From Podospora pseudoanserina (lineage: Eukaryota > Ascomycota > Sordariomycetes > Sordariales > Podosporaceae), in contig NC_085922.1 of assembly GCF_035222485.1 (NCBI RefSeq), forward strand, positions 759,001 through 823,000: a DNA stretch of 64,000 nt, read 5' to 3'. The notes under the pieces were generated by a model that had not been told where the DNA came from, did no database searches, and worked only from the letters and a program-made list of their open reading frames with translations. Of this stretch, positions 1 to 10,043 are shown piece by piece; the first letter of the stretch is position 1; the number at the start of each line of letters is the position of its first letter. A program made the translations under genes and the position numbers.

Positions 1-837
1 GGTTTCTATTTTGAAAAATCAGCATCCGCTCGCCATCTGGAGAGTAAAATGAAAAGCAATTGTGTGTTCTCGTACCTGAAGCCAACACGCATACATCATC
101 AACCCTGCAGCCACAATGTGTACGGAGACGTGAATCTTCAACAACGCGAGTGGAAATCCTTGAGCCATTCTGACAATACAGTGCAGAAAGAGCCAGAACA
201 CCTGTGTAAGAGCGACAAACTTCTGGATTATGCTAGCTTTGCTTCGGTCGTCGATCGTCGTTTCAGGAACCCTGACTAAATGGCCCAGTCGAGCAAGCTG
301 GACCACCCCTTCGGGAGATAAAACGACGGCGGAGTCTCGGAATAATCCTTCGAGTTTGGCAGACTTGTGCAATTCCGCTTCAGTTATGAGATCCCCAACC
401 AACACTCTCAGCCCCCCCATAACCACGAAAAAGCAATATCTCAATGAGACATCACCAGCTCCGGACTCTGAAGGGTTCAACGCTCGGAGTTCGCGCTGTA
501 GCCATCGGGCCTTGAGAATTTCTCCGCAGGCTATGACGAGCATCACCTCTGGGGCGAAGAGAACGGTGAACACCCACAGGGTTTTCTTCCAAAACACATG
601 CCAGTACCCCGTTCTGCCGGGAGCTGGAATGTTGAGGTGCAAGGTTGAATACACACAAGCAACCAGGGCCACCAGGCAGCTCCAGAGAATGCTAGCGGTC
701 CCGCGGTATGGGGCCTCATCTACCCAAGTTGGCGCAATTTCTGTGCGGAGTGCCGTGAAATTTGTTCTTGTGAAGTTCGAAAAGGGGTGCAATGTCGGCC
801 ATGGCATTGGATGTCGTTGCGACTGTTGCAGCATCAA
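1..837 (-). CDS. Polytopic membrane protein of a fungal-expanded family, 3' end beyond the window
   Basis: The protein has several hydrophobic segments: about residues 47-72 (after the motif DEAPYRGT), 85-108 (FAPEVMLVIACGEIL), about 136-148, and a long one near the C-terminus. A region 'PYRGT...SCL...YSTLHLNIP' followed by 'FAPEVML' is, from memory, typical of a large uncharacterised membrane family in filamentous fungi, often found near accessory loci. Its function is unknown. The uninterrupted frame stops at 19-21, but a good intron donor (GTACGAG, from 75), a GCTGAT branch-like site and a TAG acceptor ending at 6 suggest the real last exon lies to the left of the window, so the visible stop is probably intronic. 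Start at 837 is the first of several nearby Met codons. The product is called a membrane protein with confidence; the family link is weaker. Confidence 0.6.
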
Positions 838-1131
838 GATCGATAGAAGATGGGAAATGATGAGCAGGAATTACAACATATCAAGCTGGTCGTATCGCTT
901 CAAAATATGAACACAGAAACCAACATCCCGATGGAAAAAGCGAACCACAAGGCAGCTGAACACTAAAACCAAAAAGGAACCCAATCGGAAGCTTGGTGTC
1001 AAAAACATGCATTTACACCACAGCACTAACAAGGAATCCCAGACAAGCCCTCAGTTGATATTGGCCTTTTCTAATCCCCTACCCATCTCAGCAACTATCC
1101 TCCAGTCTCATCACTTGACCCACGTTACCCC

Positions 1132-2996
1132 CTAAGCCCCCTCATAAACCCAAACCCCCGCCCACTCAACAACCCTCCTCAGCGAGCCCTCAAGCTCCTC
1201 CATGAAATCCTCCTCCGGCGGCTTACTTGCACCAGCAGGCAACCCGGCCATCATCTTGGCAAACAAGTTCCCAATCGCCTTGGTGTACTCGCAATCACCC
1301 CCAAACACCTCCCCAGCCTCCTTGCAAGCCTTATAAAGGTACCAATACATAATATTACTGATGTCCACCCGCAAGGGAAACGACACGTCCTTGAGAACAG
1401 GAGAGTCAGGAGATAGACAGCTCGCCGCGATGAGCACATGAATAATGTCAACCAGAATATTGACAGCATTGGGGCCAGTCCGGCCTCCGCGACGAGCAAA
1501 ATACCCCCTGAGGCCGTTGCGCAAAGCCGGGGCTGGCTTGCCCTGCTCGAGGTAGAGGACGCTAAGGCAAAGGCGCACCATGGGGACAGGGTCGAGATCG
1601 TCACCCCACCCAAAGTTGGGAAAGGCGTTCTTCATGATGGTGTTCATTTTGCTTTCGACAACGGTGAGGTTCGCAAAATCGGGATAGACACCGGGGTACT
1701 TGCAGGCGGTGACGGCGGCGCTCTTGATCAGGTCGAGCATGGAAATCTGGGCTTGACGGACAGTAGCCATGCTTGTCTCTCCATCGGCAGCCACCCTACG
1801 CTTTTGGGTCTCGATCTCGTCTTTGCAGCGGGCACCTATCCTCCTTGTTAGTATCCAACTCTCAGTCTTGTAATCTTTCAAAACTTACAGTCACACTCAA
1901 AAAAGTGCTCATCCATCAGAATCTCCCGCCGACTCTTGACATCAACCGTAGGATCGATATAGCAAATGGTAATCTCCTCTCCAGCCGCAATTTTCCTCAG
2001 CGACCGGACGCGAATCTCGCCCTTTTCCAAAAAAGCAAAGGCGTTCGGCTCGCAAGAATGGTTGATCATGGCAGTGACAAGCTCCAGCGCAAAAGCAACC
2101 GTTTCCCTGGAAGAAGAACCCCTCAGGCGGACACAGTTGGTCCAGAGCTATCCCTCACTCATTAGCACCCTCCCTCCACCCAACAGCCAGCGAGAACTTA
2201 CCTGCGGCACCAACTTCCAAATCAACCCAACATCAATCTTCTTCTCCCTCCCCTCCCCAGTCACGTCCCTAATCGCCATCGCAACATCATACACCTCGGT
2301 CGTCTTGCCCCCATCCTCCCTAGTGTACTCATCAAAATGAGCCTCCAAACCCTGAATCACAGCCCCCTGCTCGGTAGTGATATACCCCTTCTGCTGGAAC
2401 CACACCAGCCGATGAGCCAGCAAGCTCTGCGGCTTAATCCCGGGTGTGCTTTTCAAAACCTTGCACTCCTCCTTGTGAAATCTATTCCAAGCCAACTTTT
2501 GGCATTCCTATTCCCAAGTCAGTCACCCCCTCCCAAACTCCATCTTGACTGAACCTACCTTCGAACAGAACCTCCCAACCCCACACCCGCTACAAACCCG
2601 CACCCCCCCCTTCTCCCCCCCAAAATACCCCTCGAAATACCCCCCACAAAAATGACACCACCCATCATCACCCGCCCCATCAAAAGCCAGCATCAACGGC
2701 TTAGACCTGTAAATCTCCCTTCCAGCCTCAATCCCGTCCTGTTCACCCGGGGCAATAAACAGCCCCGACCCAGTCGAGCAACCCGACGGTCGAATCTCGA
2801 GCGGGACGGAAGCAGTAACGTTCCTGCGTGAGAGGATAAACTGGCAGAGTTTAGGTTTGGTGTTGAACCCCATTCGGGGAGGGGCGCGACCGAGGTCATC
2901 GTCATCGTTGTTGTCGTTGCTGAAGGCGGCTTGGAGGTCTGCCGGGGAGAGGGAGATGGTGAGGTTTTGGGCGAGGGAGGTGGTTAGATCGTCCAT
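1132..2996 (-). CDS. SET and MYND domain protein (SMYD-like lysine methyltransferase)
   Basis: Four exons read from splice sites: 2996-2559, 2507-2202, 2147-1889 and 1835-1132, giving 568 residues. Introns are 51-54 nt with clean GTAGGT/GTAAGT donors. An N-terminal SET half has GSGLF (about 77-81). A MYND zinc finger follows: CHFC at 114-117, CSGC at 135-138, then C144, C148, H157 and C161, completed across the first intron. The SET core motif INHSCEPNAF lies at about 276-285, and a post-SET CDCARC at about 331-336 is created by splicing of exons 3 and 4. This split SET-MYND-SET order is that of SMYD proteins, which methylate lysines of histones or other proteins from S-adenosylmethionine. 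The C-terminal 200 residues are helical and resemble the TPR-like tail of SMYDs. The substrate cannot be told from sequence. Confidence 0.85.
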
Positions 2997-4095
2997 TTAA
3001 AATATCCCGATAGGCAGTTTTCTTGGCGGCAGTGGGTTGTAGTAGTTTCTGATCGCGGATTGTAGATGGTGTTGGGGGAAAAAAAGTGATGATGACTTGA
3101 GAGAAAATCAAACCGGTGAGATGGCGAGAGAAATAGAACTCTGAGAGCCCGGGGGATGAGAGGCTTCAGGGGACTAGGTAATCCATCAGTAAGGCAGGTA
3201 GAGAAAAGTTTTAATCAGCAGGTCATAGATTGATTTAGGCAGCGCTGTCAGCGACTATCGCACGGGAAGGAAGGAGCAACCCACAAACACGCAGGTACCC
3301 GCTGTTTGCTAGCAACCTGAAGATCCCAAGTTGACAGAACCACCCTTTACTCTGGCGAGAAAGAGGACTTGTGTACAAACCACTGAGAGCCTATCCCTAG
3401 TTGTAGCTGTTGCGAACAAATTGCAACGAAATAGAACAACAGCATCATCATCCAGCACGAAGAGCCCAACAGGCAACATGCGATGGCCAGGTTACCAAGC
3501 CAGGTCAATCCAAAATACTTCGTCCTCCCTTTCCCTGATCAAATCGATGGTACTCATATGCATCAGTGTCGACTCATACCACACCTGTCACCAATCATCT
3601 GCATGTCACGCGTCCACAACAATGCAAGTTGTAAAGCTACTCGATTAAAGTACCTTAGCTACGAACGTTCCTAACCCTAGTCATTCCCAGCCTCTCGGTG
3701 ACCTGCTCACCGTACGACTGGCCCAAATCAAAGCTGTCTGTGAGTTATGCCTCCTTGTAATTGAAGGTAACACACATGTTCAAAACACGACACCAAAAGT
3801 GTCCAGGTCATATTTTTCGTCGGCGCCCCAGAAATTCCACCCGAACGCACCAAAAGATCCCTCAAGGGCTCCTAAAAGACGGCTCAACATCCTCCTCCAA
3901 TATCGCTCCCCTTAAGTCGAATGACCACCCAAAGCCATCCAGCGGGCCCCCCCCCAAAACAAGATCTTCCAATCCATCTAGACTGTTCACCAGAGCACAT
4001 ATGTCAATGATATACCTGATCGATTAGCTACAAAACCTCCAAAATACCAACCAAAACGCCATCGAATCATGTTGATAGAGATATAGGAGGATAGA
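2997..4095. other. Intergenic, no gene seen
   Basis: This spacer separates the start of the SET/MYND gene from the 3' end of the coiled-coil gene. Open frames are short and low in quality on both strands. It presumably holds the SET/MYND promoter and the downstream gene end. I see no RNA gene or repeat. Confidence 0.5.
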
Positions 4096-7000
4096 TCACC
4101 CTCCATAGCAGATGTTCCTCAACCAAAAGGCAGCGACATCCTTGGGAGCTGCCTCAATCTTGAAGAGCTCCACTTCCTCCTTTTTCTCACCGTCCTCCCT
4201 GGCAATCACGAGGTCCAACATCCGCGGCGCGGCTCGGTTGGAAGTGAAGTAGGCCAGGCTACAATCCACTATCCGAATCCACCGTTTTCCAAAGTCCAGC
4301 ATCAAGAAGATCTGGCTGTTAGCGTTGTCCTCCATGCCGGTGCCGCACGAGAGCAGCCCAATTTCGCGTTCCTTGTTGTCTTCATCCGCTTGGTAGAAGA
4401 ATGAGAACTTGTCGCCGCACGTCTGAGCCAGTCGTTTGCGCGTCTCGAGAGGGTCCGACCGAGTGTCGTCCTCCGCCAGAATCGTGGCCAGTTTCCAGAT
4501 GGTCGATGTCTCTGCCGCTTCATCTTCGGTCGTCCCGAGGATCTCCTTGATTCCCCAGTAATTTTTGGGTGCTTGGAGCATCTGTTGGAGGTGACGGCAG
4601 AGTTCGCAGATCAGAATTGCCATCAGCCCTTCAGTAGCCCTCGCACGCTGTGGTTTGGCCTGGTTGCTAGCAACACACTCAAGGAATGCCATCCCTGCGA
4701 GGGGGAACTGAGAGTGATCAGCTGATACTAAACCGCGGGCGAGCTCACCAATCACTTGGCATGTGCTCATGTCATCCTGGCCTTCCCGGACTGAAGACAA
4801 CAACAGACACAGGTGGGTGAATCTTCCTGTCAGGGTATCCTTCAGGTATGACTGCTGCTCAGTCTGTTCTGCACAATCCCGCCTCCAGACATCCTTGAGC
4901 GTCCAAGCATCGCTGATCGAAGTCATCTCGGCCCTGGCGTTGTTAAGGGCAGTATTGCCGTCCTGGCCACAACCCAGACAGCGAACAAACTTGACAATAG
5001 TATCAGTAGTCCACTTCTGGCTCGGAGTAATGTTGAACAGCTCCGAGACAAGCGAAACTATCCCCTTGCGCAGATCCTGGTCCTGTTCCATCGTCTCCAT
5101 GAGTTCACATCCGGGATCCGGGCGTTCTCGCTTAATGAAAACTGGGGGCTCCTGTTGTGCTGAAAGGCCCAGGTCAGTACCGTTGTCCCCACGAAGGCCA
5201 TCATCAGAGCTCGCAGCCTGAGGCATTTGAATCTGGAAGCTTGCGGTGGAAACTGCCGACACTGGCGTGTCCGGCAATGAGCTGGTCGCTCTCAAAGTGC
5301 TGATCTCGGCCTCTTTGTGAGCAATAATCTGGCGAAGTTTCGTCGACTTGTCCGCCTCTTCGCAGAGCTGGGCTTCTGTCTCGGAGATCCTCCCTTCCAA
5401 TGCTCGTATCTGGACGTCTCTTGCCTGGACGTCTCCCTGAAGCTGATTTCTCTCCTCTTCTAACCTCTCGACAATGCTTGTTTTTTCTTGGACCATGCTT
5501 TGCAGGGTAACGTTGACGGCATAAAGCTGCTTATACTTGTCATCCTTTTCTTCCACCAGGTGCTCCAACTTGAAATTGGCGTCCCGAAGCTGCTTGAGAG
5601 CAGTCTCTTTATCCTTGTCCTTGACAAGCAGTTTGTCGACCCGACTCTTGAGGATCGCATTGACGGTGTCACTACCCGGCTTGTCATCATGTCCTTGGGC
5701 CTGTTGTTGAAGCCTCGCTTTGTTCGTTTGGAGGTCTTTCTCGATCTGGGCAATCTTCTCCCCAAATAGCTTCTGCAATTCGATGTACTCAGCTGCCAGT
5801 TGCTTGATTCTCTCGTCTTTCTCGCGAACCATAGCTTGGTAGCGAAGGAGCTCTTGGCTCTCGTGATCTGCACTAAGCCGAATGCCACCCTGAGCCTGGC
5901 CTTCTTGAGGCTGGCTGATACCTGCCGGCTTTGGCGTAGAGATGGTGTCTCCTCCTGAACTGGGTACAGAGACTTGTCGAACGACTGATGTCGTCGGGGA
6001 ATCAACAGCTGAGCCGGTCGACATGAATTTGCCGAGCAATTGATCGATATGCTGTTGGGCAGATTTTGGCAACTGCTCCGTTGATCGCTTCGGTTCATCT
6101 TCAGGTAGCATCTTGGGCTCCATTCCACCCATCAACTGGTCGATATCAGGAGCTGCGAGTTCGTGATCAGCCGGAGACCGCTGGTTGTTGTCGTTGTGAG
6201 CCTTCTGAATCTCCACTATCTGGCGTTCCAGATCTTGTTTCTCGGCTTTGATCTTGTCGATGCTGCGCTGGTGTTCAACTCGAATGGTGGTGAACTTCTT
6301 CTTTTGCTCTGCTGTATCACGCTCCAGGTTATGAAACATGACAAGTTGGTTGTCGTAGCTGGCCTTCAAGGCATCATAATCATTTGAAAGCTTCTCGTTC
6401 TCTTCCCGCACCCGGAAGAGTTCCGCACGAGGGTCCTTTTTAGCAGCCATTCGGGCAAGCTTAGCCTCGAGATGGCGAATAGTATCACCCCGCCTATTCT
6501 TGTGAGCGACAACACTGTCGAGTTCCTTTTCACGCCTCCCAAGCTCTTGCTGAAGATGTCCCATGTCCACCTTGTACCGCTCCTTCTCTGCACTCCAGTT
6601 GTGAGAGTCCTGTCGCCACCTCTCAAGTTCCATTCTACAGCCTTTGATTTGAGCGACCTGTTGCTTGCAGGTCTCTTCCAGCTTCCCAATCTGCGTTTTG
6701 TAGTCCTCGATCTCCCCTGTACTGTCCTTGGCAGGACTTCTTGACGTTCGGTCATCATTCTTCTTGGCCCAGTGTTTGGGACCCCTTGGCGCCCTCGGCG
6801 GGTAGTCTTCCTGTGTCACGACCGGAATCCTTCCTAGTTCCGGCTTGCAGACCTGAGCTTGACCACCTTCGGATCCCACACCAGGACTCTTCTTGTCCGT
6901 TTCTCCCTCGCCGATCTGCTTCTTGTAGCCCTCAACCTCGGCAGCCAGTCTACTTTTATCCTCCTCCAACTTGACGATTTCCTTCTTGTAGGAGGCCTCG

Positions 7001-7917
7001 ATGTTGGCGGCTTGCTTGGCGCAGTCCTCCACAAGCTTGTCCGCTTTCTTCTTGCAGATCTCCGTTTCCGTGATCTGTCTGCTGAGGCGCTGGTCCAGCT
7101 TACTGATCTTCTTTTTCTGACCATCCACCTCGGCCGCCTGTTGGCTGTTGTCACTTTCCAACTTGGCAATCTGCTTCCTGTAGACCTCTGCCTCGTTCTC
7201 CAGCTTGGTGACCTGTCTCCTGAACTTGTCCGTCTCCTTCTTGAACCCTTCCATCTCCTCCGATTGCGCCTTGTAGTCCCTCTCAAACTTGTTCAGCTGC
7301 CTCTTAAAGTCCATCGTCTGGCCGTGGAGCTCCCGCCTCCTGGCATTGATAAAGTCGCAAAAGCTCTCCACACGCCCTAGCTCGCTCAAGGTGGCCGTCA
7401 CAAGAGGATGCCACGTCGCCGTCACAGGTCGCAGGTTGGGCAGCTCGAGGAACTCCCAAAGCTTGCGGAACTCGTGCCTGACACGATCCATGACCCAAGG
7501 CGTGGCCTCTGGAAAGTAGTCCGGGAACGGCATATCACCCCGGAAATCGACATCGGCCACGTCCCTTCCACCACCAGCGGCCCTCTCCTCCCCTCCAGCC
7601 GATGACTGACGACGCACTTGGTAATCTCCCAGCTGGGCTGGAGGGCCTCTATCATCCTCCTCCGTGGCGGACGAACAGTGGCGATTGCCAGCCGAGCCCT
7701 TGATGGCGATCCCATTGCCGGAGGGAGGCTCGGGCTTGTGCCGCTTCGGCGACGGAGAGCGCGCTGGCCTGTACGACTGAGATTCGGGCCTCACCCAGGG
7801 TTCCGAGCTCTCAGTAGTAGCGTGGGCTTCGGCACGCCGCTTCTTGTTTGGGGGTCGGGCCTTCGGTCCAGTAGGCGGAGGCCTGTCGCCCCATTCGTGA
7901 GCTCCTTGTCTACTCAT
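4096..7917 (-). CDS. Large coiled-coil protein with conserved-looking C-terminal domain, function unknown
   Basis: A single uninterrupted frame of about 1273 residues if Met at 7917 (MSRQGAHEWG) is used; an in-frame Met at 7959 would add 14 residues. The first about 150 residues are basic, Pro- and Ser-rich and probably disordered, with possible nuclear localisation signals (PPNKKRR, PKRHK). From about residue 190 to 880 the protein is almost continuous coiled coil, including four 21-22-residue units of the type K-K-x-I-x-K-L-E (about 6925-7190). A Gln/Ser/Pro-rich break separates this from a C-terminal globular region of about 300 residues containing TTDTIVKFVRCLGC and a final beta-rich part ending in WLRNICYGG. 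I do not recognise the family. A scaffold or cytoskeletal/nuclear structural role fits the architecture, but this is inference. Confidence 0.8.
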   Translation of the reverse strand: MSRQGAHEWGDRPPPTGPKARPPNKKRRAEAHATTESSEPWVRPESQSYRPARSPSPKRHKPEPPSGNGIAIKGSAGNRHCSSATEEDDRGPPAQLGDYQVRRQSSAGGEERAAGGGRDVADVDFRGDMPFPDYFPEATPWVMDRVRHEFRKLWEFLELPNLRPVTATWHPLVTATLSELGRVESFCDFINARRRELHGQTMDFKRQLNKFERDYKAQSEEMEGFKKETDKFRRQVTKLENEAEVYRKQIAKLESDNSQQAAEVDGQKKKISKLDQRLSRQITETEICKKKADKLVEDCAKQAANIEASYKKEIVKLEEDKSRLAAEVEGYKKQIGEGETDKKSPGVGSEGGQAQVCKPELGRIPVVTQEDYPPRAPRGPKHWAKKNDDRTSRSPAKDSTGEIEDYKTQIGKLEETCKQQVAQIKGCRMELERWRQDSHNWSAEKERYKVDMGHLQQELGRREKELDSVVAHKNRRGDTIRHLEAKLARMAAKKDPRAELFRVREENEKLSNDYDALKASYDNQLVMFHNLERDTAEQKKKFTTIRVEHQRSIDKIKAEKQDLERQIVEIQKAHNDNNQRSPADHELAAPDIDQLMGGMEPKMLPEDEPKRSTEQLPKSAQQHIDQLLGKFMSTGSAVDSPTTSVVRQVSVPSSGGDTISTPKPAGISQPQEGQAQGGIRLSADHESQELLRYQAMVREKDERIKQLAAEYIELQKLFGEKIAQIEKDLQTNKARLQQQAQGHDDKPGSDTVNAILKSRVDKLLVKDKDKETALKQLRDANFKLEHLVEEKDDKYKQLYAVNVTLQSMVQEKTSIVERLEEERNQLQGDVQARDVQIRALEGRISETEAQLCEEADKSTKLRQIIAHKEAEISTLRATSSLPDTPVSAVSTASFQIQMPQAASSDDGLRGDNGTDLGLSAQQEPPVFIKRERPDPGCELMETMEQDQDLRKGIVSLVSELFNITPSQKWTTDTIVKFVRCLGCGQDGNTALNNARAEMTSISDAWTLKDVWRRDCAEQTEQQSYLKDTLTGRFTHLCLLLSSVREGQDDMSTCQVIGELARGLVSADHSQFPLAGMAFLECVASNQAKPQRARATEGLMAILICELCRHLQQMLQAPKNYWGIKEILGTTEDEAAETSTIWKLATILAEDDTRSDPLETRKRLAQTCGDKFSFFYQADEDNKEREIGLLSCGTGMEDNANSQIFLMLDFGKRWIRIVDCSLAYFTSNRAAPRMLDLVIAREDGEKKEEVELFKIEAAPKDVAAFWLRNICYGG
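6925..7190 (-). repeat. In-frame 21-22-residue tandem repeat within the coiled coil
   Basis: Four successive units of 22, 22, 22 and 21 residues begin YRKQIAKLE, KKKISKLDQ, KKADKLVED and KEIVKLEED. Each carries a K-L-E/D core and an A-A-E-type second half. This is a degenerate tandem duplication of about 66 bp, and it fits three heptads per unit. Confidence 0.6.
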
Positions 7918-7959
7918 CGCATGGAGTAGGGCGTATCTTATCTCCAGGCGTGTGTCCAA

Positions 7960-8990
7960 GGGGAAAAAGACGAGGTAAGGTCAAGATAAAGTTGTGTGTC
8001 GGACAGACACCATGTGGGCCTAAATAAAGTTTCGAAGGGAACCCCCAAGAAGGTGGGGACGATGTCTCCAATTATTGTTAGCACGGGACTTGAGCCTCCA
8101 CACCACCAAGACTTAAAGCCTCTGATATACGACGTACCTGAAGTGGTCTGCTTGATGAATGCAGAGGGGGGTTTTCCTGGTGAAGTCAGCAGTTAGCTGG
8201 CCTGTTGAGAGACTGGGTACATCAGTTCGGGTATCTTGGAAGTTATCGCAGACGCTCAGGATGCATTTTGGGGATTGTACTCACCTGCGGGTAGTAGCGC
8301 ACTAACAATCCTCCAAACCTCCAACTCGGAAAGCGGAGATGGGAATCTGGCGCCGCTGATAGGGTGCTCCCTGCAGGAAAAGCCCAACAACGTGTCGTTC
8401 TTGCGAGATGTTCACGTTCGATAGCAGGAATCTGTGTTTGGTTGAGAAAGTCAACTAACTCGCTCTGACTAGGCAAAGCAAGGCAAACAGACTCAATTGT
8501 TGCTCTTCCCCGGCTAGTGAAAAGGGTCTGTGGTCTGGACTCCACCACACACGCCCACAAATGCTGCAGAAGAAAGTACAGAATCTGAGATGTCACCAAA
8601 CGACACGGCTAAAAACACACCCTTTCTTGGCACTCTGGGTTGATCTGGGTTGATCTGAGTTGATCTGGGTTGATCTGAGTTGATCTGGGTTGATCTGAGT
8701 TGATCTGGGTTGATCTGGATTTCTTCGCATAGCTACCTGCACGAATCCACCAAACCAAACCAAACAAGTCCAGTCCTAAATCCTCTCTTTCTCGGAGCTA
8801 CCGTCTCCCTCAAGATGCAAACGACCGCCCAGAAAAAACCAAACCTCGCATGGGGTGGGTATCTTGAACATATCCCATTACTCCAGCTGTTGCCCGCGAT
8901 GATGTGTAGTCGACAAAAGAAAACCCTTTCCCGAAAGACCCTTTTGTTTCTTTTTTTTTTTTGCAACCAACTCCCCCAATGTCGTCACCG
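7960..8990. other. Intergenic, carries a 10/20-bp tandem repeat
   Basis: About 1 kb upstream of the coiled-coil gene and downstream of the next minus-strand gene. Apart from the tandem array at 8635-8719 and a run of about 15 T near 8950, I see no gene or RNA. Confidence 0.5.
8635..8719. repeat. Minisatellite, 20-bp unit built of two 10-bp halves
   Basis: The unit TGATCTGGGTTGATCTGAGT is repeated about four times. Each unit is itself two near-identical 10-mers (TTGATCTGGG and TTGATCTGAG) alternating regularly. GATC occurs once in every 10 bp. It lies between two genes. Confidence 0.95.
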
Positions 8991-9926
8991 TCATGTTCGG
9001 CAAGCATAAGCCGTCACCGCCCCGACGGGCAGTGTCGCCGTGGTTGTAAACACTCCTGGTGGACCGTACCCCGCCAGCGCCGTCGAAACCACCAAGCTGG
9101 TACACCCACTGCAGTTCACCGATAACGTTGTGGTGGTATACCTGGAGTACTTGGTCGACGTCTTCCCTGCTGACTGCGGAGGCTGGAGAACCAAGGTCGT
9201 CTGGCAAACGCCAGGCTGTAAGTGTCCACCCTCCCCATGTCCATCGCTCGGGTTTCGAAGCTCTACCACCGGCTTGGGGAAGGGCGTGATCTGAGCAGCA
9301 GCCGGAATAGGGACCTGGTCCTGACTGCCGCCAATGTTGTGGATGTTTGGAGTCTGAACAGCGGGGATGTCATCGACGGCCGTTCGCTTCGCAAAAAGGG
9401 CGGTTGGCTTGCAGATGGTGCTCCAGTACGTGCTAGCCGTGTTGACCCTCTCGGTCTTGTTGATCACCATGTTTGGGCACGAGGAATAGTCCTTCCAGAT
9501 GATGATATTCTCGCAACCATTGCAATTCACTTCCTTATAGAGAGTCGTGGTGGTTGGATAGATCGTCTGCGTCCCAGACCAGGAGCAAGGATAGACCCAG
9601 GACTCATACGAGGTGGTTGTGCATCCCTTCTGCGGGTTGGCTTTGATGGGCGGTTCGATATCGATGGCTCGTCTTGTTGGTACTGGCGCCGGTGTCGACT
9701 CCAAGGGTATGGGCGTCAGTACGGGCCTGGTCGGTCTGACGGGTGGTGTTGTCCAGGTGGGCAGAGGAGCCAGGACCAGCTCGTTGTCGCCAGCAAGAGC
9801 ACCTGCTTCGCGGGCTTCGACTTGTCCGTCTCTCGGTGAGTCTGGGGAGGAAATAGGAGAACCAAGAACAAATGCAAAAAGGACAAACGACAAAAGACCA
9901 AGAAGAAGTCTGGGAAAGGCGGCCAT
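8991..9926 (-). CDS. Secreted Thr/Pro-rich cell-surface protein
   Basis: About 311 residues from Met at 9926 (MAAFPRLLLGLLSFVLFAFV), chosen because it opens a classic signal peptide; an in-frame Met at 10013 would put 29 polar residues before it and is less likely. The mature part is Pro/Thr/Ser-rich. It contains two similar modules: one with TTTLYKEVNCNGCENIII and one with TTTTLSVNCSGCTSLVV, each a threonine run followed by V-N-C-x-G-C. A CTTTSYE...YPCSW motif precedes the first. Such T-rich V-x-C-x-G-C modules are known from fungal cell-wall and secreted proteins of unknown function. Possible N-glycosylation sites (NKT, NCS) are present. No GPI signal is evident at the C-terminus. A surface or secreted role is inferred from the signal peptide and composition. 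Confidence 0.75.
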   Translation of the reverse strand: MAAFPRLLLGLLSFVLFAFVLGSPISSPDSPRDGQVEAREAGALAGDNELVLAPLPTWTTPPVRPTRPVLTPIPLESTPAPVPTRRAIDIEPPIKANPQKGCTTTSYESWVYPCSWSGTQTIYPTTTTLYKEVNCNGCENIIIWKDYSSCPNMVINKTERVNTASTYWSTICKPTALFAKRTAVDDIPAVQTPNIHNIGGSQDQVPIPAAAQITPFPKPVVELRNPSDGHGEGGHLQPGVCQTTLVLQPPQSAGKTSTKYSRYTTTTLSVNCSGCTSLVVSTALAGYGPPGVFTTTATLPVGAVTAYACRT

Positions 9927-10037
9927 GGTTCCGTCACAGCAGCTGTGATGTTGACTTGTCCCCGAAGCCGAATATGCAAATGAGCCGCTTCCGGTCCAGG
10001 CCACGGGAATCAAGAAGTCAACAAGGTTGCCCAGAGC

Positions 10038-10043
10038 TTTATA
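10038..10043 (-). promoter_or_regulatory. TATA box for the secreted-protein gene at 8991-9926
   Basis: Reading on the minus strand, CATATAAAGC lies about 115 bp upstream of the start codon at 9926, a usual position for a TATA element in a fungal promoter with a short leader. Confidence 0.5.

Noticed and set aside
230-910. 226-codon plus-strand frame
   Set aside because: Antisense shadow of the membrane protein gene at 1-837, with low-complexity composition.
6859-7380. Leu/Val-rich 173-codon plus-strand frame
   Set aside because: Antisense of Lys/Glu-rich coiled-coil codons, which always gives Leu-rich shadows.
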